Assembly: GCA_027340195.1 (NCBI GenBank)
Contig: DAHWNE010000309.1
Coordinates: 1 to 5,360 of the forward strand
Length of the DNA: 5,360 nucleotides
Direction of reading: 5' to 3'
Source of the DNA: Acetobacteraceae bacterium
GTDB lineage: Bacteria; Pseudomonadota; Alphaproteobacteria; Acetobacterales; Acetobacteraceae
The position numbers and the translations under genes were made by a program. Each line of letters opens with the position of its first letter. The first letter of the stretch is position 1. The notes under the pieces are model-generated. The model was given only the letters and a program-made list of their open reading frames with translations. It searched no databases and was not told the DNA's origin. Positions 1-5,360 of this stretch are shown one piece after another.

Positions 1-377
1 GTCGCCTCCGGCCAGGGGGCGACCCGGCGGCTGCCCATGTCGATATGGATGCACAACAGCTCGTGCAGCGCCGCCCGCGCCCCGCCGGCGTCGAACATCT
101 CATGGACGAAATGCAGCCGCTTGCGGTCCACCCCCAACAGCCGGCTGCGGATCGAAAACGCCGCCCCCTCCCGCAACTCGCGCTCGTAGAGCGTATGCGT
201 CTCCACCACGAACGAGGACGACCCCGACCGCGCCCGATACGCCGCCCCGATATCCAGCGCGTCGTAGAGCGCATCCGTCGCCAGATCGAACGCCACGATG
301 TAGCAGGCAAGGTTCATGTGCCCGTTGGAGTCGATCCATTCCGGGCGCACCGCGCCTTCGAATATCGGCAATGTCAT
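1..377 (-). CDS. Acyl-CoA thioesterase, hot-dog fold (4HBT_2-like), 3' end cut by window edge
   Basis: Likely hydrolyses an acyl-CoA thioester in the cytoplasm. The first 125 residues are visible and start MTLPIFEGAVRPEWIDSNGH. The WIDSNGHMN stretch (residues 14-22) matches the D-x-x-GH-x-N signature of 4-hydroxybenzoyl-CoA-thioesterase-like hot-dog enzymes, with Asp16 the probable catalytic acid. Further family-like segments are the ETHTLYEREL strand (59-68), LLGVDRKRLHF (80-90), and ALHELLCIHIDM followed by RRVAPWP (103-123). The last resembles the H-x-D-M...R-x-A-P-F-P ending of thioesterases linked to carnitine/betainyl-CoA breakdown. About 130-170 residues is usual, so only a short C-terminal piece is missing. 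The ATG at 377 is chosen because homologues begin just before the xVRPEWID strand; no Shine-Dalgarno precedes it. It is divergent from the transporter at 423, only 45 bases away. Seen: motifs and frame. Inferred: substrate, which stays unknown. Confidence 0.85.
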   Translation of the reverse strand, partial: MTLPIFEGAVRPEWIDSNGHMNLACYIVAFDLATDALYDALDIGAAYRARSGSSSFVVETHTLYERELREGAAFSIRSRLLGVDRKRLHFVHEMFDAGGARAALHELLCIHIDMGSRRVAPWPEA

Positions 378-422
378 CGGGGTAGCTTGTTGAACCCGCC
401 CGCCGCGGTCAAGTTGCCCCTC
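378..422. promoter_or_regulatory. Short divergent intergenic region, overlapping promoter candidates
   Basis: These 45 bases separate two divergent starts and must hold any local promoters unless those lie inside the genes. On the minus strand, TTGACC at 412-407 is a good -35 match. Seventeen bases on, CAAGCT at 389-384 is only a weak -10 and would put the transcript start at about the A of the thioesterase ATG (377). On the plus strand, TTGAAC at 390-395 resembles a -35, but the -10 about 17 bases on (GTTGCC) is poor. Neither gene has a recognisable Shine-Dalgarno here. The -35 matches are visible; promoter activity is inferred. Confidence 0.3.
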
Positions 423-1826
423 ATGCCGTCAGCCGCCACCGCCCTCGCCGCCGCCCCGGACGGGCTCGCCCCGCCCGCGCGGGTGCGCGCCATGACCACC
501 GTCGCCATCGCGGTGGCGATGTCGGTGCTGGACACGGCGATCGCCAACATCGCCCTGCCCGCCATCGCGCGGGAGCTGCACAGCACCCCCGCCGCCTCCA
601 TCTGGGTGGTGAACGCCTACCAGCTGGCGGTCACCATTTCGCTGCTCGCCTGCGCCTCGCTCGGCGACATCATCGGCTACAAGCGGGTCTATTGGACCGG
701 CCTCGCGGTGTTCACCGCCGCCTCCGGCGCCTGCGCGCTGTCGCATTCGCTGCCGGTGCTGGTGGCGGCCCGGGTGATCCAGGGCTTCGGCGGCGCCGGC
801 ATCATGTCGGTCAACACCGCGCTGGTGCGCTTCATCTATCCGCGCGACCAGCTGGGCCGCGGGGTCGGGTTCAACGCCTTCATCGTCGCCATCTCCTCAG
901 CCACCGGCCCCTCCATCGCCGCGGCGATCCTGTCGGTGGCCAGCTGGCACTGGCTGTTCGCGGTCAACGTGCCGCTCGGCATCATCGCCCTGTGGTACGG
1001 GGCGCGCGTGCTGCCGGCCACGCCCCGCTCGGGCCACCGGTTCGACGTGACGGGGGCGGCGCTGAACGCCGCCGCGCTGGGGCTGATGATGCTGGCCGTC
1101 GATGCGCTCGGCCGGCAAGGGGAGCGCTGGCTGGGCGCGCTGGGCCTGCTCGCCGCCGCCGGGTTCGGCTACCTGCTGGTGAACCGGGCCCGCGCGATGA
1201 CCGCGCCGCTGCTGCCGGTCGATCTGTTCCGCCGCCCGGTGTTCGCGCTGTCGGTCGGCACCTCCATCTGCTCCTTCATGGCGCAGACCCTCGCCTATGT
1301 CGCGCTGCCGTTCCTGTTCGAGGACGTGGGCCATCGCTCGCAGCTGACCACCGGGCTGCTGATGACGCCCTGGCCGGTGGTGATCGTGTTCGTGGCCCCG
1401 ATCGCCGGGCGGCTGTCGGACCGCTCGGCGCCGGCGCTGCTGGGGGCGGCCGGGCTCGGGGTGATGACGCTCGGCATGGCCGCGCTGCTGACCCTGCCGC
1501 ACGGCGCCAGCTTCGCCGACATCGCCTGGCGGATGGCGCTGTGCGGGCTGGGCTTCGGCTTCTTCCAATCCCCCAACAACCGCCTGCTGTTGGGCGCGGC
1601 GCCGCCGGAACGCTCCGGCGGGGCCAGCGGGATGCTCTCCACCGCGCGGCTGCTGGGCCAGACCACCGGCAGCGCGCTGGTGGCCCTGAGCTTCGGCCTC
1701 GCCGGCACCTCCGGCGCGGGGGTGGCCTGGGGGGTGCGGCTTGCGCTGCTGGTGGGCACCATCGCCTCCGGCATCGCCACCGCGATCAGCCTGCTGCGGC
1801 TGGGCCAGATGCGGAGCGCGCGATGA
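423..1826 (+). CDS. MFS exporter, DHA2 family (14 transmembrane helices, EmrB/QacA type)
   Basis: A 467-residue proton-driven exporter of the inner membrane, probably for a drug or small metabolite. Visible family motifs: LDTAIANIALP (36-46, the DHA2 D1-type motif in helix 1), LGDIIGYKRVY (80-90, motif A), RVIQGFGGA (117-125, motif B with its Arg), and a degenerate antiporter motif C around TGPSIAAA (161-168). There is a second-half motif-A-like AGRLSDRSAP (328-337) and a P-x-E-R-x-G-x-ASG stretch (395-403). Hydrophobic segments fit about 14 helices. The frame stays open upstream to 45, but that part is antisense to the thioesterase. ATG 423 is the first sensible start; ATG 492, just before helix 1, is an alternative. 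Neither has a clear ribosome site. The stop overlaps the cytochrome start in ATGA, so the two are probably co-transcribed. No adaptor gene accompanies it, unlike the EmrB-type pump downstream. Substrate unknown. Confidence 0.88.
   Translation: MPSAATALAAAPDGLAPPARVRAMTTVAIAVAMSVLDTAIANIALPAIARELHSTPAASIWVVNAYQLAVTISLLACASLGDIIGYKRVYWTGLAVFTAASGACALSHSLPVLVAARVIQGFGGAGIMSVNTALVRFIYPRDQLGRGVGFNAFIVAISSATGPSIAAAILSVASWHWLFAVNVPLGIIALWYGARVLPATPRSGHRFDVTGAALNAAALGLMMLAVDALGRQGERWLGALGLLAAAGFGYLLVNRARAMTAPLLPVDLFRRPVFALSVGTSICSFMAQTLAYVALPFLFEDVGHRSQLTTGLLMTPWPVVIVFVAPIAGRLSDRSAPALLGAAGLGVMTLGMAALLTLPHGASFADIAWRMALCGLGFGFFQSPNNRLLLGAAPPERSGGASGMLSTARLLGQTTGSALVALSFGLAGTSGAGVAWGVRLALLVGTIASGIATAISLLRLGQMRSAR
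1813..1816 (+). promoter_or_regulatory. Ribosome binding site of the cytochrome b gene
   Basis: GGAG lies inside the end of the transporter gene, 6 bases before the ATG at 1823. It supports that start and, with the ATGA overlap, suggests coupled translation. Confidence 0.6.
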
Positions 1827-2476
1827 GCGAACGCAAGATCCGGGTGTGGGACCTGCCGGTGCGGCTGTTCCACTGGGCGACGGTGGCGCTGGTGGCGGTG
1901 CTCTGGGCCTCGGAACGATGGAACCGGATGGGGCTGCACGTCGCCGCCGGCACCACGCTGCTGGCGCTGGTGCTGTTCCGCGTCCTGTGGGGGCTGGTGG
2001 GCAGCGAGACGGCCCGCTTCGCCCGCTTCCTGGCCGGCCCGCGCGCGGCCTGGCGGCATCTGCGCGAGGTCGCCGCCGGCGCGCCGGATCACACGGTCGG
2101 CCACAACCAGGCCGGCGGCTGGATGGTGGTGGCGCTGCTGGCGCTGCTGGGCACGGAATGTCTGATCGGGGTGTTCGTCAACAATGACGTGGCCGACGTC
2201 GGCCCGTTCACGAACATCGCCCCGGCCTGGGTGATGAACCTCGCCACCGATCTGCATTGGTGGCTGTTCCAGGCGCTGATCGCGGCGGTGGCGCTGCATC
2301 TGGCGGCGATCGCGCTCTATGCCGCGCGCGGGCAGAACCTGGTGGGGCCGATGCTGACCGGGCGCAAGCGCCTGCCCGAGGACGTGCCGGCCCCGCGCAT
2401 GGCCGGTCTCGGGCGCGCGGCGGTGCTGGCGGCGCTGGCGGCGGCGGCGGCGCTGGCGGTGCTGTGGTACGGATGA
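1823..2476 (+). CDS. Cytochrome b561-type di-heme membrane protein (Ni/Fe-hydrogenase b-type cytochrome-like)
   Basis: A 217-residue integral membrane cytochrome that should carry electrons between the quinone pool or a periplasmic redox partner and the membrane. Matches to the bacterial b561/hydrogenase cytochrome b family: VWDLPVRLFHW at the N-terminus (8-18), LH at 38-39, FRVLWGLVGS (52-61) followed by ARFARFLAGP, GHNQAGGW (93-100), DLHWW...LH (143-159), and the closing NLVGPMLTGRK (172-182). His17, His39, His145 and His159 are the likely haem ligands, as they lie in or next to predicted helices; His94 is in a loop. Four core helices (about 15-30, 37-58, 99-118, 145-168) are followed by an Ala/Leu-rich hydrophobic tail (196-215) that may be a fifth. 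The start overlaps the transporter stop by 4 bases, and GGAG at 1813-1816 sits 6 bases before the ATG. No hydrogenase or cytochrome c gene lies next to it, so its partner is unknown. Confidence 0.88.
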   Translation: MSERKIRVWDLPVRLFHWATVALVAVLWASERWNRMGLHVAAGTTLLALVLFRVLWGLVGSETARFARFLAGPRAAWRHLREVAAGAPDHTVGHNQAGGWMVVALLALLGTECLIGVFVNNDVADVGPFTNIAPAWVMNLATDLHWWLFQALIAAVALHLAAIALYAARGQNLVGPMLTGRKRLPEDVPAPRMAGLGRAAVLAALAAAAALAVLWYG

Positions 2477-2482
2477 CGGCGC

Positions 2483-2509
2483 TGGACGCGCGCCCCGGGC
2501 GATGATACC
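2483..2509 (+). promoter_or_regulatory. Weak promoter candidate before the exported isochorismatase-fold gene
   Basis: TGGACG (2483-2488) matches a -35 box at four of six positions, and GATACC (2504-2509) matches a -10 at three of six, with a short 15-base spacer. This is the only sigma70-like pair I found in the 82-base gap. The gene could equally be read through from the transporter-cytochrome pair. Confidence 0.2.
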
Positions 2510-2523
2510 GCCCCCCGCAGAGA

Positions 2524-2540
2524 GGTTCGCACCGCGAACC
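2524..2540 (+). repeat. Perfect 7-bp inverted repeat (small hairpin or operator)
   Basis: GGTTCGC, a three-base loop ACC, then GCGAACC. It lies 18 bases before the ATG at 2559 and just ahead of the ribosome site. It could be an mRNA hairpin, a repressor half-site pair, or chance in GC-rich DNA. No T-run follows, so it is not a classical terminator. Confidence 0.5.
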
Positions 2541-2548
2541 GAATTCGG
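2539..2548. repeat. 10-bp palindrome overlapping the ribosome site
   Basis: CCGAATTCGG is fully self-complementary. Its first two bases are also the last two of the preceding inverted repeat, and its last two begin the GGGGAGGA ribosome site. The hairpin and the palindrome therefore cannot both form as RNA stems at once. Confidence 0.45.
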
Positions 2549-2554
2549 GGAGGA
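2547..2554 (+). promoter_or_regulatory. Strong ribosome binding site for the exported isochorismatase-fold gene
   Basis: GGGGAGGA ends 4 bases before the ATG at 2559. It is the best Shine-Dalgarno in the window and decides the start: the earlier in-frame ATG at 2502 has none and would bury the signal peptide behind 19 extra residues. Confidence 0.8.
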
Positions 2555-2558
2555 TCAC

Positions 2559-3203
2559 ATGACATTCCGCTGGCGCCGTGTTCCGCTTGCCGCCGCGCTG
2601 CTGGGCGCGACGCTCGCCCTCGCGCCCTCGGCGCGGGCCAAGACCATCATCGACGAATGGAACAGCATCAAGGCCCCGCCGGCGCCGGCGCTGCACACCG
2701 TGACCGTCGATCCGCGCACCACCGCGCTGCTGGTGCTCGATCTGGTCAAGCCGGTCTGCACCACGCCCTACCGCCCGCGCTGCCTGGCCACCCTGCCCAA
2801 GGTGGCGAAGCTGCTGAAGGAAGCCCGCGCCCACCACATGCTGGTGATCTACAGCCTGGTGGTGGTGAACAAGAACACCAAGGCGGTGCTGCCCGCGGTG
2901 GCCCCGCTGGGCAACGAGCCGGTGGTGAAAAGCGGCCCCGACAAGTTCCTGCACACGGATCTGGCGCAGATTCTGAAGGCGCATCACATCACCACCATCA
3001 TCCCGGTGGGCTCGGCCGCGGACGGGGCGGTGATGTACACCGCCAGCCACGCCGCGCTGCTGGGCTACCGGGTGCTGCTGCCGGTGGACGGGATGTCGTC
3101 CCATCTGGCCTATACGGAACAATACGTGGCCTGGAACATGAGCCACGCGCCGGTGGTCTCCCCACACGTGACGCTGACCTCGATCGACCGGCTGCGGTTC
3201 TGA
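2559..3203 (+). CDS. Exported isochorismatase-family (cysteine hydrolase fold) protein lacking the nucleophilic Cys
   Basis: A 214-residue protein with an N-terminal signal peptide: basic n-region RWRR (4-7), hydrophobic core PLAAALLGATLALAP, and cleavage site ARA|K after residue 27. The mature protein should act in the periplasm. The isochorismatase fold shows in ALLVLDLVK (56-64, with Asp61 at the catalytic Asp position), VVKSGPDKFLHTDL (122-135, Lys124 at the catalytic Lys position), TTIIPVGSAADGAVMYTASH (145-164) and YRVLLPVDGMSS (170-181). In classical members the G-x-x-x-x-x-C-V turn holds the nucleophile; here it reads GSAADGAV (151-158), giving Ala157 for Cys. My recollection is that a group of proteobacterial proteins shares this change and the KTIIDEW start; I cannot verify that here. 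Cys67 and Cys75, the only cysteines of the mature protein, could form a disulfide. The twin Arg at 6-7 makes Tat export possible, but Pro9 fits it poorly. Function unknown: altered hydrolase or binding protein. It follows the cytochrome gene by 82 bases. Confidence 0.85.
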   Translation: MTFRWRRVPLAAALLGATLALAPSARAKTIIDEWNSIKAPPAPALHTVTVDPRTTALLVLDLVKPVCTTPYRPRCLATLPKVAKLLKEARAHHMLVIYSLVVVNKNTKAVLPAVAPLGNEPVVKSGPDKFLHTDLAQILKAHHITTIIPVGSAADGAVMYTASHAALLGYRVLLPVDGMSSHLAYTEQYVAWNMSHAPVVSPHVTLTSIDRLRF

Positions 3204-3205
3204 TC

Positions 3206-3236
3206 GGGCGACGATGCGATCCTCCGCATCGCGCCC
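3206..3236. terminator. Bidirectional terminator hairpin between convergent genes
   Basis: GGGCG, a bulged A, CGATGCG, loop ATCCTC, then CGCATCG directly followed by CGCCC. This gives a 12-bp stem with one bulge. It nearly fills the 39-base gap between the stop at 3203 and the leftward gene's stop at 3243. No T-run follows on either strand, so it would be an atypical intrinsic terminator or a 3'-end stabilising stem serving both sides. Confidence 0.6.
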
Positions 3237-3242
3237 CGCCCC

Positions 3243-4805
3243 CTACCCGCGCCCGGTGGCCACGCTGCCCCGGAACAGAAACGTGAGCGGCACCACCGCC
3301 AGCGCCACCACCGCGGTCAGCGCGAACACGTCCGCATAGGCCAGCGTGCTCGCCTGCTGGCCCAGCGCGTGCAGCACCCAGCCCTCGGCCAGCCGCCGCG
3401 CCCCGGCCGCGCCGTGCCCCATCGCCTCCAGCCGCGCCACCAACCCCGCCATCAGCCGCGCATACGGGGCATGAACCGGCGCCAGCGGCCCCACCAGCGC
3501 CGCCTGCTCGGCCTGCCGGCGCTGCTCCACCAGCGCCACCGTGATGGCGATCCCGCCCGAGCCCGCGATGTTGCGGAACATCGAATACAGCGCCGCCGCA
3601 TCCGCGTTCAGCCGCCGCGGCAGGGTGGAGTAGGCGAGCGTCGAGTTCGGCACGAACAGAAACGCCAGCGCCACGCTCTGGATGGCGCGAAACGCCGCCA
3701 GCGAGGCGGAATCGATCTGCGGCGTCAGCCGATGCGCCCACCAGGACGCGCCGGCCAGCACCACGAAGCCGAACGCCAGCAGATGGCGGGTCTGGAAATT
3801 CGGCAGCGCCAGCTTGGCGACGATCGGGATGAACAGGATCATCACCGCCGCCCCCGGCGTCATCAGCCAGCCGGCGTCCAGCGCGGAATAGCCCAGGGTG
3901 GTCTGCGCGAAGGCCGGGATCAGCAGGTTGGAAGAATAGAGGATCGCCCCGATCGCCGAGATGGTGATCACCCCCACCCCGAAATTGCGGTCCCCCAGCG
4001 CGCGCAGGTCCACCACCGGGCGGTCGGTCAGCAGCAGCCAGGCGGTCGCCCCGGCCAGCCCCACCAAGCCCAGGAACGCCATCAGCCGGATGAAGGGGGA
4101 GCCGAACCAGTCCAGATCCTCGCCCCGGTCCAGCATGATCTGCAACGCGCCGAGGCCGAGCGCGATCAGCCCGATCCCGGTGTAGTCGATATCGCGCAGC
4201 CGGGCACGGTCGCGCAGCACCCAGGGCGGGTCCTCGACGAAGCGGGCCACCAGCAGGAACGCGGCGATGCCCACCGGCACGTTCATCAGGAACACCCACC
4301 GCCAGGAGGCGTTGTCGGTGATGATCCCGCCCAGCACCGGCCCCAGCACCGGGGCCAGGATCACCGCCACCGCGACGATGGAGAACGCCCGCCCGCGCTG
4401 CGCCGGCTCGAACGTGTCCAGCACGATCGCCTGCTGGTTCGGTTGCAGCCCGCCGCCGAACAGCCCCTGCAACAGGCGGAACGCCACCAGCTCCGGCAAG
4501 CTGGTGGCGATCCCGCACAGGAACGAGCAGATCGTGAACATCGCGATGCAGATCAGGAAATAGCGCTTGCGCCCGATGACCTTGCCGATCCAGCCGGCCA
4601 CCGGCAGCACCATCCCGTTGGCCACCAGATACGAGGTCAGCACCCAGGTGGCATCGTTGTACGACGAGGACAGGCTGCCCGACACATAGGGCAGGCTGAC
4701 GTTGACGATGGTGGTATCCAGAATCTCCATGAACGGCGCGAGCGTCGCCACCGCGGTGATGAGCCAGGGGCTCGCGGCCGGCCGCCAGGCGGCGTCATCG
4801 GTCAT
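3243..4805 (-). CDS. emrB: EmrB-type DHA2 multidrug efflux permease
   Basis: A 520-residue, 14-helix inner-membrane proton antiporter, the transport subunit of an EmrAB-type tripartite pump. Visible motifs: EILDTTIVNVSLP (27-39, helix 1), GWIGKVIGRKRYF (71-83, motif A), FRLLQGLFGGG (109-119, motif B), and LAPVLGPVLGG (150-160, an intact antiporter motif C) followed by WRWVFLMNVPVG (168-179). The late FVPNSTLAYSTLP (384-396) and MFRNIAGSGG (409-418) segments are also typical. A long loop of about 55 residues (430-485) before the last helix fits the periplasmic loop of EmrB proteins. Length is close to the usual 510-520. ATG 4805 is chosen because it overlaps the adaptor's stop in ATGA and leaves a short tail before helix 1; the frame stays open upstream to 5084, but that part is antisense-frame shadow of the adaptor. 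No clear ribosome site is seen, so it probably depends on translational coupling. Substrates cannot be read from sequence. Confidence 0.92.
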   Translation of the reverse strand: MTDDAAWRPAASPWLITAVATLAPFMEILDTTIVNVSLPYVSGSLSSSYNDATWVLTSYLVANGMVLPVAGWIGKVIGRKRYFLICIAMFTICSFLCGIATSLPELVAFRLLQGLFGGGLQPNQQAIVLDTFEPAQRGRAFSIVAVAVILAPVLGPVLGGIITDNASWRWVFLMNVPVGIAAFLLVARFVEDPPWVLRDRARLRDIDYTGIGLIALGLGALQIMLDRGEDLDWFGSPFIRLMAFLGLVGLAGATAWLLLTDRPVVDLRALGDRNFGVGVITISAIGAILYSSNLLIPAFAQTTLGYSALDAGWLMTPGAAVMILFIPIVAKLALPNFQTRHLLAFGFVVLAGASWWAHRLTPQIDSASLAAFRAIQSVALAFLFVPNSTLAYSTLPRRLNADAAALYSMFRNIAGSGGIAITVALVEQRRQAEQAALVGPLAPVHAPYARLMAGLVARLEAMGHGAAGARRLAEGWVLHALGQQASTLAYADVFALTAVVALAVVPLTFLFRGSVATGRG

Positions 4806-5360
4806 CGCAGCGCGATCGTGGGTTCCACCGAAAGCCCCAGCGGCAGGGCGAACGGCGGCGGGTTGTCGATCGAGATGCGCACCGGCACCCGCTGCACCAC
4901 CTTCACGTAGTTGCCGGTGGGATTCTCGGCCGGGAAGGCGGAAAACCGGCTGCCCGTCCCTTGCTGGATGCTGAGCACGTGCCCGCGCAGCCGCAGCGCC
5001 GGGAAGGCATCGACATGAATGCGTGCCCGCTCGCCGGGCCGCACCCGGGTCAGCACGGTCTCCTTCAAATCGGCGGTCACCCATTCGCGCCGGGTGACCA
5101 GCGACAGCAGCGCCTGGCCGGGGGCGACGGTGTTGCCCAGCTGCACGCCGCGGGTGGTGACATAGCCGCTGACCGGGGCGCGCAGCGTGGTCCAGCGCAG
5201 ATCGAGCGCGGCGGTGGCCAGCCGCGCCCGCGCCAGCGCCACCTGCGCGATGCGGTCGGCCAGCGTCGCCCGCGCCGCCGCGATTTGGTCGGCCACCGTA
5301 TCGGCGGCGCGCAGGGCGGCGGCGGCGCGCGCCATGGCGGCATCGGCGGCGCGGTGGGCG
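4802..5360 (-). CDS. emrA: EmrA/HlyD-type periplasmic adaptor, 5' end cut by window edge
   Basis: The last 185 residues of a membrane fusion protein that links the EmrB permease to an outer-membrane channel. In order: the end of an Ala/Arg-rich alpha-helical coiled coil (through about ALARARLATAALDL), then the second half of the lipoyl-like domain with LRAPVSGYV...GNTVAPGQALLSLV, the beta-barrel region beginning REWVTADLKET, and the EmrA-like FSAFPAENPTGNYVKVVQRV followed by PVRISID. A typical EmrA has about 350-400 residues, so the N-terminal membrane anchor and first half lie beyond the right edge. The frame remains open to 5360, so the ATG at 5335 is internal to the coiled coil and not the start. 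The stop overlaps the emrB start by 4 bases, the usual emrA-emrB order. A regulator or outer-membrane channel gene may lie further upstream, outside the window. Confidence 0.92.
   Translation of the reverse strand, partial: AHRAADAAMARAAAALRAADTVADQIAAARATLADRIAQVALARARLATAALDLRWTTLRAPVSGYVTTRGVQLGNTVAPGQALLSLVTRREWVTADLKETVLTRVRPGERARIHVDAFPALRLRGHVLSIQQGTGSRFSAFPAENPTGNYVKVVQRVPVRISIDNPPPFALPLGLSVEPTIALR

Noticed and set aside
45..422. In-frame upstream extension of the rightward transporter, adding 126 residues
   Set aside because: It is antisense to the clearly recognisable thioesterase and reads as Arg/Pro-rich sequence unlike any transporter N-terminus.
692..1822. Plus-strand frame leading into the cytochrome gene
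   Set aside because: It lies out of frame inside the transporter and is Arg/Ala/Gly-rich; the cytochrome similarity begins exactly at 1823, where there is a ribosome site.
2473..2505. A 10-codon mini-ORF (MTALDARPGR) whose ATG overlaps the cytochrome stop
   Set aside because: It is too short to support, has no ribosome site or recognisable pattern, and such overlaps arise easily by chance.
2502..2558. Earlier ATG at 2502 for the isochorismatase-fold gene
   Set aside because: It has no Shine-Dalgarno and would put 19 residues in front of a well-formed signal peptide; 2559 has a strong ribosome site.
2208..3167. Minus-strand 319-codon frame opposite the isochorismatase-fold gene
   Set aside because: It is Arg/His/Gly-rich shadow sequence; the plus strand shows a signal peptide and conserved fold motifs.
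3369..4910. A 513-codon open frame on the plus strand opposite emrB
   Set aside because: It is Gln/Arg/His/Pro-rich sequence with no hydrophobic or domain pattern, the usual shadow of a GC-rich gene; the minus strand encodes clear EmrB and EmrA motifs.
5333..5335. ATG at 5335 as start of the adaptor gene
   Set aside because: The frame stays open to the window edge with the same Ala/Arg-rich coiled-coil composition, and the protein would lack its membrane anchor and first lipoyl half.

Overview
The window is about 5.4 kb of very GC-rich, tightly packed bacterial DNA. It holds six protein genes, two of them cut by the window edges. Strong G/C preference at third codon positions, long spurious antisense frames, and the gene types (EmrAB-type efflux pump, di-heme cytochrome b561, carnitine-type thioesterase) suggest an alphaproteobacterium. 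Acetobacteraceae or another Rhodospirillales is my guess; this rests on overall impression, not on a marker gene. I see no RNA gene, CRISPR array, insertion sequence or attachment site, and no gene-free stretch longer than 82 bases.

Layout: (1) A hot-dog-fold acyl-CoA thioesterase reads leftward from 377 and runs off the left edge. (2) After a 45-base divergent gap, a rightward set begins: a 14-helix DHA2-type major facilitator exporter (423-1826), joined by an ATGA overlap to a cytochrome b561-type membrane protein (1823-2476). After an 82-base gap with a small hairpin and a palindrome comes an exported isochorismatase-fold protein (2559-3203). (3) A 39-base convergent gap filled by a strong hairpin separates this set from a leftward efflux operon. 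That operon has an EmrA/HlyD-type periplasmic adaptor, cut by the right edge (4802-5360), joined by another ATGA overlap to an EmrB-type DHA2 transporter (3243-4805).

How the genes may work together: EmrA and EmrB should form the inner-membrane and periplasmic parts of a tripartite drug or metabolite pump; an outer-membrane channel, if linked, lies outside the window. The rightward set combines a stand-alone exporter, a membrane electron carrier and an exported protein of the isochorismatase fold. That combination is less ordinary. The exported protein keeps the family's Asp and Lys but has Ala where the nucleophilic Cys should be, so it is probably not a classical cysteine hydrolase. Whether these three genes serve one process cannot be decided from the sequence. 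Most of the window is ordinary gene content; the best candidates for a second look are the Cys-less exported protein and the exporter-cytochrome coupling.
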